Origin: Paracoccaceae bacterium
GTDB lineage: Bacteria; Pseudomonadota; Alphaproteobacteria; Rhodobacterales; Rhodobacteraceae
DNA: 64,000 bases
NCBI GenBank assembly: GCA_007694945.1
Contig: REER01000061.1
Coordinates: 62,001 to 126,000, forward strand
Reading direction: 5' to 3'
This document shows positions 46,410-56,530 of this stretch, piece by piece. The notes beneath the pieces were generated by a model. The model made no database searches, was not told the DNA's origin, and saw only the letters and a list, made by a program, of their open reading frames with translations. How positions within the stretch are numbered: the first letter of the stretch is position 1; every line of letters begins with the position of its first letter. The position numbers were made by a program, and so were the translations under genes.

Positions 46410-47714
46410 CTAGTCCACGCGGCGCAGCACCAGCGGCCCCTGCCCCTCGAATGTAGCTCCAATCCGGCAGGCGGCTTGCACCGCCACCACGGCCTCTGCA
46501 GCAGCCGCCTCGTCTGTCGCATGAACCATCGCAATCGGATCGCCCAGCTCGACAGCCGAGCCCACGGGCACAATGCCCGACAGCCCGACACGCGGGTCGA
46601 TGCTGTCCGTCACTTGCCGCCGACCACCGCCGAGCGCGATCACAGCCAATCCGAGCGCGCGCGTCTCATAGCCTGTGATCACACCAGCCATGGGCGCAGG
46701 CACCGCGACCACCACTGGCGCGAGCGACAGATAGCTCTCGGCGCGCTCGATAAAGTCCGCAGGGCCACCCAGCCCGGCCACCATCTGCCCGAAACGCTCC
46801 GCCGCGCGCCCCGAGCGGAAGGCTGTCTCGATCGCCCTCCGGCCCGCCGCCTCACTCGCAGCAAGCCCCGCCAGCTCCAGCGCCTCGGCCCCCAGCGCGC
46901 AGGTCACCTCCCAAAGCCGCGAATCGACCTCGCGCCCGGTCAGGAAATCGACCGCGACCGTCACTTCCAGTGCGTTCCCGGCTGCCGGGGCCAATGGGGC
47001 ATTCATATCGGTGATCAGCGCCCGTGTGCGGCAGCCCGCGCCATTCGCGACCTCGACCAGCGCCTGCGCCAGAGCCTCAGCCTCTTTCAGCGTGGCCATG
47101 AAGGCGCCATTGCCGCATTTGACATCCAGCACCAGCGCATCGAGCCTCGCCGCGAGCTTCTTGGACAGGATCGAGGCGGTGATCAGATCGCGCGACTCGA
47201 CGGTCGCCGTCACATCGCGCACGGCGTAGAATCGCCGGTCGGCCGGGGCAAGGGCCGAGGTCTGGCCAATGATGGCGCAGCCGGACTCCTCGACCACGCG
47301 CCGCAGGCGCGTGGTCTCCGGTGTGGTATCATAGCCGGGTATCGCCTCGAGCTTGTCGAGCGTGCCACCCGTATGCCCCAGCCCGCGCCCCGAGATCATC
47401 GGCACCACCGCACCACAGGCCGCAAGCGCGGGTGCGAGCATCAGCGAGACATTGTCGCCGATCCCGCCAGTGGAATGTTTGTCCACCACTGGCCCGCGCG
47501 CCCAGGACAGCACCTCGCCCGAATCGCGCATCGCCTGTGTCAGCGCCACGCGCTCGGGCAGCGACATGCCCTTGATCACGACCGCCATGGCAAAGGCGCC
47601 AAGCTGCGCATCGCCCAGATCGCCCGAGGTGATGCCCGCGACTATCGCGCTGATCTCTTCTGCCGTCAGTTCCCCACCATCACGCTTGCGCCGGATCAGT
47701 TCCTGATAAAGCAT
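46410..47714 (-). CDS. deoA: thymidine phosphorylase
   Basis: Phosphorolysis of thymidine/deoxyuridine; 434 residues. Glycosyltransferase-3 fold with VVDKHSTGGIGDNVSLML (about 80-97, phosphate site), SGRGLGHTGGTLDKLE (about 112-127), LDVKCGNGAFM (about 188-198) and a C-terminal PYNP domain. GGCAGGGG precedes ATG 47714. It stands apart from the cdd-deoB-add-upp operon about 3 kb away although it belongs to the same salvage route. Convergent with lnt across a 39-nt gap. Confidence 0.95.
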   Translation of the reverse strand: MLYQELIRRKRDGGELTAEEISAIVAGITSGDLGDAQLGAFAMAVVIKGMSLPERVALTQAMRDSGEVLSWARGPVVDKHSTGGIGDNVSLMLAPALAACGAVVPMISGRGLGHTGGTLDKLEAIPGYDTTPETTRLRRVVEESGCAIIGQTSALAPADRRFYAVRDVTATVESRDLITASILSKKLAARLDALVLDVKCGNGAFMATLKEAEALAQALVEVANGAGCRTRALITDMNAPLAPAAGNALEVTVAVDFLTGREVDSRLWEVTCALGAEALELAGLAASEAAGRRAIETAFRSGRAAERFGQMVAGLGGPADFIERAESYLSLAPVVVAVPAPMAGVITGYETRALGLAVIALGGGRRQVTDSIDPRVGLSGIVPVGSAVELGDPIAMVHATDEAAAAEAVVAVQAACRIGATFEGQGPLVLRRVD

Positions 47715-47795
47715 CCCCTGCCACCCTCTTTCCTGCCCAGTCACCCTTGCCTTTAAGACGCCACTTGGCAAGCATCAGCACCAGAGGAGCCCACC

Positions 47796-48200
47796 ATGAT
47801 CGACCCGCGCATCGCTGAGAGTTTCGACCGCCAGAGCATGATGACCAGCCTGAACGCGCGGCTGATCATGGCCGCCGAGGGGCACTGCGTGATCGCGGCG
47901 CCGCTGCTCCCAGCCTTTCAACAACAACATGGCGCCGCGCATGCCGCCGTGGCATTCGCGCTTGGCGATTCGGCGGCAGGTTATGCAGCGCTGACCGAAA
48001 TGCCGGCGGGGCAGGAAGTGATGACCGCCGAGATGAAAATCAACCTGCTGCGGCCCGCCACGGGCGAGGCGCTCGAGGCCGTGGGCGAGGTGGTCCGCGC
48101 GGGCCGCAGGCTAGTTGTGGTGCGCGCCGAAGTCTTTGCGCTCACTGGGACCGAGCGCAAATCCGTCGCGCTGTTGCAGGGGACGATGATCGGGGTCTGA
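47796..48200 (+). CDS. PaaI-type hotdog thioesterase
   Basis: 134 residues with the 4HBT hotdog pattern: QQQHGAAHAAVAFALGDSAA (about 42-61), where the HGxxxA helix holds the catalytic region, and MTAEMKINLLRPATGEALEA (about 77-96). Likely hydrolyses acyl-CoA; substrate unknown. Divergent from deoA and followed 61 nt later by an EamA transporter on the same strand. Confidence 0.85.
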   Translation: MIDPRIAESFDRQSMMTSLNARLIMAAEGHCVIAAPLLPAFQQQHGAAHAAVAFALGDSAAGYAALTEMPAGQEVMTAEMKINLLRPATGEALEAVGEVVRAGRRLVVVRAEVFALTGTERKSVALLQGTMIGV

Positions 48201-48261
48201 GGCTCTGGACAAGGGGCAGCACGCGCGTTAGTTCACACGTTCACAACCAGAAGCGCCCGCC

Positions 48262-49164
48262 ATGCCCAGCACCCCCACATTCGGAAACTGGATCGCCCTC
48301 ATCACCCTCGGCCTGATCTGGGGGGCGTCCTTTCTGGGCATCGCCATCGCACTCGAAGGCTTCGCGCCGGTCTGGGTCGCAGCAGGTCGGATTGTGTTGG
48401 GCGCGCTTACACTCACCGGCATAGCGCTGGCCCTGCGCGTGCCCCTGCCCCGCACGCCGCTGGTATTGGGCTTCGCCTTTGGCATGGGCGTGTTCTCGAA
48501 TGCGCTGCCCTTCTTCCTGCTAGGCTGGTCACAGCAGCACGTCACCTCGGGCTTTGCCGGGATCAGCATGGCGGCGATCCCGCTTTTCGTGATCGGCTTT
48601 GCGCATTTCCTCGTGCCGGGCGAGACGCTGACGCGGCCCAAAGTGGCGGGTTTCGTGATGGGCCTCGTCGGCGTGGGCGTGCTGATCGGCCCTGGCGTAC
48701 TGGCGGCCTCGGGCTCGGATCTCGAGGCGCTTGCGCGGCTGGGCTGTCTTGGCGCCTCGCTCAGCTATGCGGTCGGGGCGATCCTGACCCGACGCTGCCC
48801 CGAGGTGCACCCGCTGGGCTTCGGCATGGTGGCGCTCTGGTCGGCCAGTGCCTTCATGCTGCCTGTGGCGTTGATGACCGATGGCCTGCCCGCATGGCCC
48901 GATGCGCGCCCGCTCGCCGCGATCCTCTATCTCGGGCTGCTGCCGACAGGCTTCGCCACGCTGCTGCTAGTCGGTGTGATCCGCAGCGCAGGGCCGAGCT
49001 TTCTGTCACAGGTGAATTACCATGTGCCGGTCTGGTCGGTGCTGCTGGGGGTTCTGGTGCTGAACGAGGAATTGCCGGGGCGCTTCCTGATTGCGCTGGC
49101 GATCATCATCGGCGGGCTGATGCTGGCGCGCCGGACAAGCCTTCGCGCACGGCCTGCGCTCTGA
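48262..49164 (+). CDS. EamA-type DMT superfamily transporter
   Basis: 300 residues with ten predicted membrane segments as two EamA repeats (first from about 8, LITLGLIWGASFLGIAIALE; second from about 150, LGCLGASLSYAVGAILTRRC). Inner-membrane exporter of amino acids or metabolites by family. The start ATG 48262 gives a standard N-terminus. Followed after 13 nt by the HMCES/YedK gene on the same strand. Confidence 0.9.
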   Translation: MPSTPTFGNWIALITLGLIWGASFLGIAIALEGFAPVWVAAGRIVLGALTLTGIALALRVPLPRTPLVLGFAFGMGVFSNALPFFLLGWSQQHVTSGFAGISMAAIPLFVIGFAHFLVPGETLTRPKVAGFVMGLVGVGVLIGPGVLAASGSDLEALARLGCLGASLSYAVGAILTRRCPEVHPLGFGMVALWSASAFMLPVALMTDGLPAWPDARPLAAILYLGLLPTGFATLLLVGVIRSAGPSFLSQVNYHVPVWSVLLGVLVLNEELPGRFLIALAIIIGGLMLARRTSLRARPAL

Positions 49165-49177
49165 TAGACTCGCGCGC

Positions 49178-49843
49178 ATGTGCGGCCGCTTTGCCATTAC
49201 CCTGCCCGATGATGCGATGGCGCGCGCCTTCGGCGCGCGCCCGGCCAATGATCTGCCGCCGGTGCCAAGGTTCAACGTCTGCCCCACGCAACCCGTGGCC
49301 AGCATCATCAGCCGCGAGGGAAACCGCCACATGGGCCCCATGCGCTGGGGGTTCCTGCCGCATTGGTACAAGACCGAGACCGATGGCCCGCTTCTGATCA
49401 ATGCCCGCGCCGAGACCATCGCCGAGAAACCCGCCTTTCGCGCGGCGGCTCGCGCGCGGCGCTGCCTCATCCCGGCCTCGGGGTTTTATGAATGGACCAA
49501 GGATGAAGAGGGCAATCGCCTGCCTTGGTATATCCAGCCCGCCGAGGGCGAGATGCTGGTCTTTGCCGGGGTCTGGCAGGTCTGGGAGCGCGACGAGCGC
49601 CGCCATGTGACCTGCGCCATCGTTACCTGCGCGGCCAGCACCGAGATTGAGCATATCCACCACCGCATGCCGGTGATCCTCGCCCCCGAGGACTGGGCGC
49701 TCTGGCTGGGTGAGGCCGGTCATGGTGCAGCCAGCCTGATGCGTCCGGCGCCCGAGGGTGGGCTGCGCTGGCACCGGGTGGATCCGCGCGTGAACTCAAA
49801 CCGGGCCGACGGGGCAGAGCTGATCGAGCCGTTGAAGGCGTGA
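49178..49843 (+). CDS. SOS response-associated peptidase (HMCES/YedK)
   Basis: Forms a thiazolidine crosslink with abasic sites in single-stranded DNA through its N-terminal Cys. 221 residues: MCGRFAIT (Cys2 exposed after Met removal), FNVCPTQPV, MRWGFLPHWYK, LINARAETIAEKPAF (Asn and Glu active-site residues), RCLIPASGFYEW, and HHRMPVIL with the conserved His near 168. Thirteen nt after the EamA gene, so probably cotranscribed. No SOS box recognised. Confidence 0.95.
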   Translation: MCGRFAITLPDDAMARAFGARPANDLPPVPRFNVCPTQPVASIISREGNRHMGPMRWGFLPHWYKTETDGPLLINARAETIAEKPAFRAAARARRCLIPASGFYEWTKDEEGNRLPWYIQPAEGEMLVFAGVWQVWERDERRHVTCAIVTCAASTEIEHIHHRMPVILAPEDWALWLGEAGHGAASLMRPAPEGGLRWHRVDPRVNSNRADGAELIEPLKA

Positions 49844-49893
49844 GCGCTACGCCTGTGGCCAGAGTCGGCTGATATCTCGGCCAAATGACAGCC

Positions 49894-50664
49894 TCAGCGC
49901 AGGAACGCGTCGTGAAACCCCATATGCCGCACCTGCGACAGGGCCGAATGCGCCTGCCCGCGATCATGGAAAGGCCCGACCGAGACGACGGTCAGCCCAC
50001 CTACGTGATGCATCTGCGCGGGCAGACCAGCATTCTGCAGGCGAGCGCGCAGCCGCGTGGCATTCGACGGCACTGCAAAACTGCCGACCTGCACCATGGC
50101 GCCATGGCGGGGCATAAGGGTTTTAGCCGCGCGTGCCGTCTGCACCGGATGGTCGAAATACTGGCCTTCGAACAGCGCCGGGCTGGTCACGCAGCGCACG
50201 AGCACACGCCCCGACACGGATGTCACCAACTCGCCATAGGGCGCCTTGGCGGGACAGGACGGGTGCCGCCCCGAGGCATCGGCCCGCGGCAGAGCCCGGC
50301 GCTGCGGTGCGCGCGCTGTCCGCTGTGGTGCTGCAGGCGCAGCCTGCGCGGGCTGCGGGACAACCTCCACCTGCGTGGTTGCCGCCGGGGCGGCCTCCTC
50401 CTCGGCAGGTGCGGTTTCCTCAGCGACCTCTGTCAGCGTCGGTGTCTCTCCGCAGACAATCTGGCGGTCCGGGCCGTAGCGCGGCACCCATGTCACTTCG
50501 CCCGCAAAAGTGGTGCGCATGAAGACACAGCCGCGGCTGTCAACAAATTCGCGCTCGTCGAAGCCTTCGGGCGGCAATTCGGCAGGCGCCGGGCCGTTGA
50601 TCTGCGCCCATGCAGCCGTTGACATCATCAGGGACACGCCCAATGCGGCAGTAAGTCTCAGCAT
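49894..50664 (-). CDS. exported SPOR domain protein
   Basis: About 256 residues. Sec signal MLRLTAALGVSLMMSTAAWA, then a domain with paired Cys (SRGCVFMRTTF, DRQIVCGETP), an Ala/Pro/Glu-rich linker at about 90-130, a second Cys pair, and a C-terminal SPOR domain at about 185-256 (HGAMVQVGSFAVPSNATRLR; VVSVGPFHDRGQAHSAL). SPOR binds denuded septal peptidoglycan, so a cell-division or envelope role is likely. ATG 50664 chosen for the signal peptide and the GGGGTGG upstream. Confidence 0.88.
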   Translation of the reverse strand: MLRLTAALGVSLMMSTAAWAQINGPAPAELPPEGFDEREFVDSRGCVFMRTTFAGEVTWVPRYGPDRQIVCGETPTLTEVAEETAPAEEEAAPAATTQVEVVPQPAQAAPAAPQRTARAPQRRALPRADASGRHPSCPAKAPYGELVTSVSGRVLVRCVTSPALFEGQYFDHPVQTARAAKTLMPRHGAMVQVGSFAVPSNATRLRARLQNAGLPAQMHHVGGLTVVSVGPFHDRGQAHSALSQVRHMGFHDAFLR

Positions 50665-50739
50665 CGCCACCCCCCGGTTTCGATCATTTAACTGTGCCCG
50701 CGCCAAGCCACGGATGTAAAGCGGAAACTCACCGCGGCG

Positions 50740-51375
50740 CTAGACCGTCCCGAAGATGCGGTCCCCGGCATCGCCCAGCCCCGGCACAATATAGCCCTTC
50801 TCGTTCAGATGGCTGTCAAGCGCGGCGGTCACGATCCGCACATCCGGGTGTGCCTCGGCCATGCAGGCCAGCCCTTCGGGCGCGGCCAATAGACAGATCA
50901 GGCAGACCTGCGTTGCACCGGCCTTTTTCAGCAGATCAACCGCCGCCGCCGAGGAATTGCCGGTGGCAAGCATCGGGTCCACGGCAATGACCAGTCTCCC
51001 CGCCATCTCGGGCGGCAGTTTGCAGTAATACTGCACCGGGCGCAGGGTTTCCTCGTCGCGGTAGAGGCCGACAAAACCCACCTTGGCCGTGGGGATCACA
51101 TCCAGCACCCCGTCAAGCAGTCCATTCCCTGCCCGCAGGATTGAGACCACCACTGGGTCCGGCCCGTCCAGCATCGGCGCCTGCATTTCGGTCAGAGGCG
51201 TTGTGATAGTGCGCATCGCCACGGGCAGATCGCGGCTGGCCTCATAGGTCAGCAGCAAGCTGATCTCGCGCAGTAGCCTGCGAAATTCGGGGCCGGGCGT
51301 GCTGGCATCGCGCATCAGCGAGAGCTTGTGCTGCACCAGCGGGTGATCGACGATGGTCACGTTGGGGTGGGTCAT
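50740..51375 (-). CDS. upp: uracil phosphoribosyltransferase
   Basis: Converts uracil and PRPP to UMP; 211 residues. Conserved [14 protein letters not shown] (about 47-60), [18 protein letters not shown] (about 89-106), and the PRPP loop [18 protein letters not shown] (about 132-149), with C-terminal [13 protein letters not shown]. The start at 51375 overlaps the add stop as ATGA. Last gene of the cdd-deoB-add-upp operon. Confidence 0.96.
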   Translation of the reverse strand: MTHPNVTIVDHPLVQHKLSLMRDASTPGPEFRRLLREISLLLTYEASRDLPVAMRTITTPLTEMQAPMLDGPDPVVVSILRAGNGLLDGVLDVIPTAKVGFVGLYRDEETLRPVQYYCKLPPEMAGRLVIAVDPMLATGNSSAAAVDLLKKAGATQVCLICLLAAPEGLACMAEAHPDVRIVTAALDSHLNEKGYIVPGLGDAGDRIFGTV

Positions 51376-52352
51376 TGGGCCTCCAATCTCTTGGCAAGGG
51401 CGCTGCGGGTCTCGGGGTCGCAAAAGGCGGCGTCGAGGGCTGTTCGGGTGATGGCATCGAATTCGGACGCCTCCCAGCCGAAATGGTCGGCCAGCGCCTG
51501 ATATTCGCGCGTCATGGTGGTGTGGAAAAAAGGGGGGTCATCGGTCGAGACCGTCAGCCTGACGCACGCGCGGCGCAGCCGGTCGATCGGGTGCGCGGCA
51601 AGCGTCGGATAGAGGCCGAGCGCGATATTCGACCCGGGGCAGACCTCCAGCACCACGCCCGTCTCGGCCAGATGATCGACCAGCGCCGGGTCCTCGATGG
51701 CGCGCACCCCGTGGCCGATGCGGGTGACACGCAGATCGCGCAAGGCATGGCGCACCGAGTCCGGCCCACCCCATTCGCCAGCATGGGCCGTAAGGCCCAA
51801 GCCCGCTTCACGCGCTGCATCAAAAGCGTAAGCGAAATCCTTGGGCTGCAACATGGATTCGTCGCCAGCGAGACCAAAGCCCGTGATGAACCGGCCCGCT
51901 GTTTCCTGTGCGCAGCGCGCGATCTTGCGCGCCTGTTCGGGGCCGAAATGGCGAATGCAGGTGACGCAACCGCGCATGACGATATCGCGTTGCGCCTCGG
52001 CTTGCGACGCAGCCGCCTCGATTGCCGCGAGATAATCTCGCCAGGCCGCGAGATCACCGCCACCACAGAAATCAGGAGACAGGAAGGCTTCGGTATAGAT
52101 CACACCCTCTTCGGCTGACTGTTCCAGCACGGCCAGCGTCAGGTCGTGGAAGTCCTGCGGGCTTGTCAGCACTGTGCATGCGGCCTCGTAGACGCGCAGA
52201 AAATCGGGGAAATCGCGATAGTCATAAGAGCCGCGTTCATCGAAAATCCGCGACAGATCAACAGTTTTGCGCTGCGCAAGCGCGCGGATGAAAGCGGGCG
52301 GCGCAGCCCCTTCGAGGTGCAGGTGCAATTCCAGCTTGGGCAGGTCTCTCAT
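51372..52352 (-). CDS. add: adenosine deaminase
   Basis: Deaminates (deoxy)adenosine to inosine; 326 residues, TIM-barrel zinc enzyme. Metal and catalytic residues: ELHLHLEG (8-15), LTAHAGEWG (about 187-195, His and catalytic Glu), RIGHGVR (about 212) and VSTDDPPFF (about 270). Overlaps deoB upstream and upp downstream by 4 nt each. Converts purine nucleosides for salvage alongside deoB. Confidence 0.95.
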   Translation of the reverse strand: MRDLPKLELHLHLEGAAPPAFIRALAQRKTVDLSRIFDERGSYDYRDFPDFLRVYEAACTVLTSPQDFHDLTLAVLEQSAEEGVIYTEAFLSPDFCGGGDLAAWRDYLAAIEAAASQAEAQRDIVMRGCVTCIRHFGPEQARKIARCAQETAGRFITGFGLAGDESMLQPKDFAYAFDAAREAGLGLTAHAGEWGGPDSVRHALRDLRVTRIGHGVRAIEDPALVDHLAETGVVLEVCPGSNIALGLYPTLAAHPIDRLRRACVRLTVSTDDPPFFHTTMTREYQALADHFGWEASEFDAITRTALDAAFCDPETRSALAKRLEAQ

Positions 52353-53551
52353 GGCAGGAAACTCCGCCCCGGCCCCTGCGCGGGCACGCCCAGATGCGCG
52401 GCCACGCTTGCGGCGACGTCGCTGAAGGCGCAGAGACCGATCTCCCCTCTTCCCCGCCCCGCCACCAGTACCGGCACCCGCTCGCGGGTGTGATCGGTGC
52501 CTGGGGCGGTCGGGTCATTGCCGTGATCGGCCGTGATCAGCAGCATGTCACCGATGCGCAGGCGCGAAAGCGCCTGCGCTGCAACAGCGTCGAAGGCTTC
52601 CAGCGCGCGGGCATAGCCCGCGACATCACGGGTATGGCCATAAAGCGAGTCGAACTCAACAAAGTTGCAAAAGGTCAAGGACTGCTCCTCTGCATCGCCA
52701 ATCAGCCCCAAGAAATGTTGATAAAGTGCATGGTCATTCTTGCCCTTATGGACCTGATCCACCCCCTGGCCCGAGAGGATATCGCTGATCTTGCCCACGG
52801 CATGCACCATGCCCCCCGCCGCCTGAACCCAGTCACACAGGGTCGGCGCGGGCGGGGCCATGGCATAATCGCGCCGGTTGCCCGTGCGCTGAAACCCGGT
52901 CTTGACCGAGCCGACAAAGGGGCGCGCGATGACGCGGCCCACGCGCATCGCATGCAGGGTCGGGGCGAGGTCGGCGCACAACTGCCACAGCCGCTCCAGC
53001 CCGAAAGCCTCTTCATGCGCCGCGATCTGGAACACGGAGTCCGCCGAGGTGTAGCAGATCGGCCAGCCCGTGCTCAGATGCTCGGCTCCAAGTTCGGTGA
53101 CAATCGGAATCCCCGCCGCGTGGCAGTTGCCCAATATCCCCTCGGTCCCCGCCAGTGCGCAAACCTGTGCGGCCAGTTCGGGCGGAAAAGCGGGGATCTC
53201 GCGCGGGAAATAGGTCCAGTCCCAGGGTACCGGCACGCCCGCCAATTCCCAATGCCCCGAGGGCGTATCCTTGCCCCGCGACACTTCCGTCGCAGCACCC
53301 CAGCGCCCGCGCGGGGCAGCCTCCAGCCCCGGCGTCTCGGCCCCCGAGGCCAGCCGGATCGCCGCCCCCAGCCCCAAACCGTCGAGCGTAGGCAGGCACA
53401 GCGGGCCGCTGCGCCCCTCATCGGCCTGGCCAGCCGCACAGGCCTGCGCGATGTGCGCGAGCGTATTCGCGCCTTCATCGCCGAAATCGGCGGCATCGGG
53501 TGCGCCCCCGCATCCGACCGAATCGAGCACGACCAGAAAGGCGCGCGGCAT
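52349..53551 (-). CDS. deoB: phosphopentomutase
   Basis: Interconverts (deoxy)ribose-1- and 5-phosphates, channelling nucleoside sugars to central metabolism. 400 residues, alkaline-phosphatase fold: LVVLDSVGCGGAPDA (about 6-20, metal Asp), GKDTPSGHWELAG (about 93-105, catalytic Thr and His), VEFDSLYGHTRDV (about 294-306) and LITADHGNDPTAPGTDHTRE (about 332-351). Start overlaps the cdd stop by one base (TGATG pattern), and its end overlaps add. Confidence 0.95.
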   Translation of the reverse strand: MPRAFLVVLDSVGCGGAPDAADFGDEGANTLAHIAQACAAGQADEGRSGPLCLPTLDGLGLGAAIRLASGAETPGLEAAPRGRWGAATEVSRGKDTPSGHWELAGVPVPWDWTYFPREIPAFPPELAAQVCALAGTEGILGNCHAAGIPIVTELGAEHLSTGWPICYTSADSVFQIAAHEEAFGLERLWQLCADLAPTLHAMRVGRVIARPFVGSVKTGFQRTGNRRDYAMAPPAPTLCDWVQAAGGMVHAVGKISDILSGQGVDQVHKGKNDHALYQHFLGLIGDAEEQSLTFCNFVEFDSLYGHTRDVAGYARALEAFDAVAAQALSRLRIGDMLLITADHGNDPTAPGTDHTRERVPVLVAGRGRGEIGLCAFSDVAASVAAHLGVPAQGPGRSFLP

Positions 53552-53943
53552 CAGCGCTTTTCCATATGCGCGGGCCCGAAGGCACCGGGCAGCAGATCGG
53601 ACACGCGCACAGTATGCGCCGTGCCATCAAGCGCCATCATCGTGACCTTCACATCGGGCCCTGCGAATTCCGCGATCTTCTGGCGGCAGCCACCACAGGG
53701 CGGGACCGGCGAGGGGCTGTCGGCGACGACGACCAGCTCGGTGATCTCGCGCTCGCCTGCCGCGCACATGGCCGCAATCGCTCCGGCCTCGGCGCAGGTG
53801 CCCTCGGGATAGGCGACATTCTCGACATTGCAACCAGTATAGAGGCGCCCGGACGCCGCGCGCAGCGCGGCGCCTACCTTAAATTCGGAATAGGGCACAT
53901 AGGCGTTTTTGCGCACAGCGCAGGCAGCTTCAAACAATGTCAT
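53551..53943 (-). CDS. cdd: cytidine deaminase
   Basis: Deaminates cytidine/deoxycytidine; 130 residues. YVPYSEFKVGAAL (about 14-26), the zinc and catalytic motif NVENVAYPEGTCAEAGAI (about 40-57), and PPCGGCRQKIAEF (about 82-94) with the two remaining Cys ligands. Start 53943 has GGAGGG 6-12 nt upstream and gives the normal length. First gene of the salvage operon, divergent from the malic enzyme gene across 161 nt. Confidence 0.95.
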   Translation of the reverse strand: MTLFEAACAVRKNAYVPYSEFKVGAALRAASGRLYTGCNVENVAYPEGTCAEAGAIAAMCAAGEREITELVVVADSPSPVPPCGGCRQKIAEFAGPDVKVTMMALDGTAHTVRVSDLLPGAFGPAHMEKR

Positions 53944-54104
53944 CACCGACCCTCCGGACCTGCGCCAGATTGCGTCGCGCCCACGCGCTTTGCAAGCCGG
54001 CGCAACGATTTTCCATTTCCCGCAGAAACACCATAGGCTAAAACCGCCTTGCGGCATGCCAGAGATTGTTTAGCATTAAACCAACTGCCGTAGGAGGGGA
54101 GCCA

Positions 54105-56384
54105 ATGCCAGAGACGCCATCCGAGGACAAACGCCACCCGGCGCTTCTCTATCACGAATACCCCCGCCCCGGTAAGCTGGAGGTGCGTCCGACCAAGCCC
54201 CTCGCGAATGGTTCTGACCTCGCGCGTGCCTATTCCCCCGGTGTGGCCGAAGCCTGCACCGAGATAAAGGCGAACCCTGACAATGCGGCGCGCTACACGG
54301 CGCGGGGCAATCTGGTGGCCGTGGTCTCGAACGGAACTGCGGTGCTGGGGCTGGGCAATATCGGCGCGCTGGCCTCGAAACCGGTGATGGAGGGCAAGGC
54401 TGTCCTGTTCAAGAAATTCGCCAATATCGACTGTTTTGATATCGAGGTAAACGAGCCGGACCCCGAGAAGCTTGCCGAGATCGTCTGTGCGCTGGAACCC
54501 ACTTTCGGCGCGATCAATCTAGAGGATATCAAGGCGCCCGACTGTTTCATCGTCGAGAAGATCTGCCGCGAGCGGATGGGGATTCCGGTTTTCCATGATG
54601 ACCAGCACGGGACCGCGATTGTTGTCGGTGCAGCGGCGACCAATGCACTGCGCGTGGTCGGCAAGCGGCTCGAGGATATAAAGATCGTCAGCACCGGCGG
54701 TGGGGCGGCGGGGATTGCCTGTCTTAACATGCTGCTGAAACTGGGGGTGAAGCGCGAGAATGTCTGGCTGTGCGATCTGCACGGGCTTGTCCATGAGGGC
54801 CGCGAGATTGACATGAACCCGCAGAAGGCCGCTTTCGCGCAGGCCAGTGACAAGCGCAGTCTGGACGAGGTGATTGCAGGGGCCGACATGTTCCTGGGCC
54901 TCTCTGGGCCGGGGGTGCTGAAGCCCGAGCATGTCGCGCAGATGACCAAACGCCCGATCATCTTCGCGCTCGCCAACCCGACCCCAGAGATTTTGCCCGA
55001 TGCAGTCCGCGCTGTCGCCCCGGATGCGCTGATTGCCACCGGGCGGTCGGATTTTCCCAATCAGGTCAATAATGTCTTGTGCTTCCCATTCATTTTCCGC
55101 GGTGCGCTGGATGTTGGCGCGACCGAGATCAATGATGCGATGCAGATCGGCTGTGTCGAGGGGATCGCGGCGCTGGCCCGCGCCACAACCAGCGCCGAGG
55201 CGGCAGCGGCCTACAAGGGCGAACAGCTCAGCTTCGGCCCCGATTACCTGATCCCCAAGCCCTTCGACCCGCGCCTGATGGGGGTCGTGGCCTCTGCAGT
55301 GGCCAAGGCGGCCATGGAATCGGGCGTGGCCAAGCGCCCGGTGCCCGATCTGGCGACCTACAAGGCCGGGCTCGATGCCTCGGTGTTCCGCTCCGCCATG
55401 ATCATGCGACCTGTCTTTGAGGTCGCGCGCCAGACCAGTCGTCGAATTGTCTTTACCGAGGGTGAGGATGAGCGCGTGTTGCGCGCGGCCTCGGCCATGC
55501 TCGAAGAAACTGTCGAGGTGCCGATCCTGATCGGGCGGCCAGATGTGATCGAGATGCGGCTGGAGCGCGCCGGGCTTTCGATCCGGCCGGGGCGCGATTT
55601 CGAGCTGGTCAACCCGCAGGACGACCCGCGCTATCGCGAATACTGGCAGAGCTATCATGCGCTGATGGAGCGGCGCGGGGTCACGCCTGATCTCGCGCGC
55701 GCCATTCTGCGCACCAATACCACCGCCATTGGCGCGATCATGGTGCATCGGGGCGATGCAGACTGCCTGATCTGCGGCACTTTCGGGCAGTTCCTGTGGC
55801 ACCTGCAATATGTGACACAGATCCTCGGCAATGAGGGGCGGCACCCGGTGGGCGCACTGTCGCTTCTGATCCAGCAGGAAGGCAACCTGTTTGTCGCTGA
55901 CACGCAGGTTCACCCGAACCCGACGCCCGAACAGGTGGTCGAGGCCGCGATTGGCGCCGCGCGCCATGTGCGCCGTTTCGGGCTGGAGCCAAAGGTCGCG
56001 CTCTGCTCGCACAGCCAGTTCGGCAACCTCGACACGCCTTCGGGGCGGGTGATGCGCGCAGCCATGGAAATACTGGATTCTGCCGGGGTCGATTTCGACT
56101 ATGAGGGCGAGATGCATATCGACTCGGCGCTCGACCCTGAGTTGCGCGCGCGGCTGTTCCCCCATGCGCGCTTCAGCGAGCCCGCGAATGTCCTGATCTT
56201 CTCGAACACGGATGCGGCCAGCGGTGTGCGCAACGTCCTCAAGACACGTGGTGGGGCGCTGGAGGTGGGGCCGATCCTGATGGGCATGGGCAACACGGCG
56301 CATATCGTGACACCCTCGATCACGGCGCGGGGCTTGCTGAACATGTCGGCGCTGGCAGGAACACCGGTTGCGCATTACGGCTGA
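54105..56384 (+). CDS. maeB: NADP-dependent malic enzyme with phosphotransacetylase-like domain
   Basis: Oxidative decarboxylation of malate to pyruvate. 759 residues, the large MaeB form. Malic domain at 1 to about 165 with ALLYHEYPRPGKLEV and ARAYSPGVAEAC; NAD-binding domain to about 430 with HDDQHGTAIVVGAA (about 165-178) and STGGGAAGIACLNML. The C-terminal PTA-like domain is at about 440-755 (RRIVFTEGEDERVLRAA; LLIQQEGNLFVADTQVHPNP) and probably regulates by acetyl-CoA. AGGAGGGG precedes the ATG. Confidence 0.95.
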   Translation: MPETPSEDKRHPALLYHEYPRPGKLEVRPTKPLANGSDLARAYSPGVAEACTEIKANPDNAARYTARGNLVAVVSNGTAVLGLGNIGALASKPVMEGKAVLFKKFANIDCFDIEVNEPDPEKLAEIVCALEPTFGAINLEDIKAPDCFIVEKICRERMGIPVFHDDQHGTAIVVGAAATNALRVVGKRLEDIKIVSTGGGAAGIACLNMLLKLGVKRENVWLCDLHGLVHEGREIDMNPQKAAFAQASDKRSLDEVIAGADMFLGLSGPGVLKPEHVAQMTKRPIIFALANPTPEILPDAVRAVAPDALIATGRSDFPNQVNNVLCFPFIFRGALDVGATEINDAMQIGCVEGIAALARATTSAEAAAAYKGEQLSFGPDYLIPKPFDPRLMGVVASAVAKAAMESGVAKRPVPDLATYKAGLDASVFRSAMIMRPVFEVARQTSRRIVFTEGEDERVLRAASAMLEETVEVPILIGRPDVIEMRLERAGLSIRPGRDFELVNPQDDPRYREYWQSYHALMERRGVTPDLARAILRTNTTAIGAIMVHRGDADCLICGTFGQFLWHLQYVTQILGNEGRHPVGALSLLIQQEGNLFVADTQVHPNPTPEQVVEAAIGAARHVRRFGLEPKVALCSHSQFGNLDTPSGRVMRAAMEILDSAGVDFDYEGEMHIDSALDPELRARLFPHARFSEPANVLIFSNTDAASGVRNVLKTRGGALEVGPILMGMGNTAHIVTPSITARGLLNMSALAGTPVAHYG

Positions 56385-56530
56385 CCTCTCCGCCCAAGCC
56401 AAGGCAGGTTGAGCCGCGCAATGCAGGCGAAGAAATGCCAATCCGGCGCGGCTATCGTGCCGGACACTTGTCAAACCCCTGCAGAAGCCAGAAGCTGGAG
56501 CCATAAACAGTAAAAAAAACAGGCTTGGGC

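Noticed and set aside
48231-48244. GTTCACACGTTCAC as a LexA (GTTC-N7-GTTC) box near the HMCES/YedK operon
   Set aside because: Spacer is 4 nt rather than 7, so it does not fit the alphaproteobacterial SOS box.
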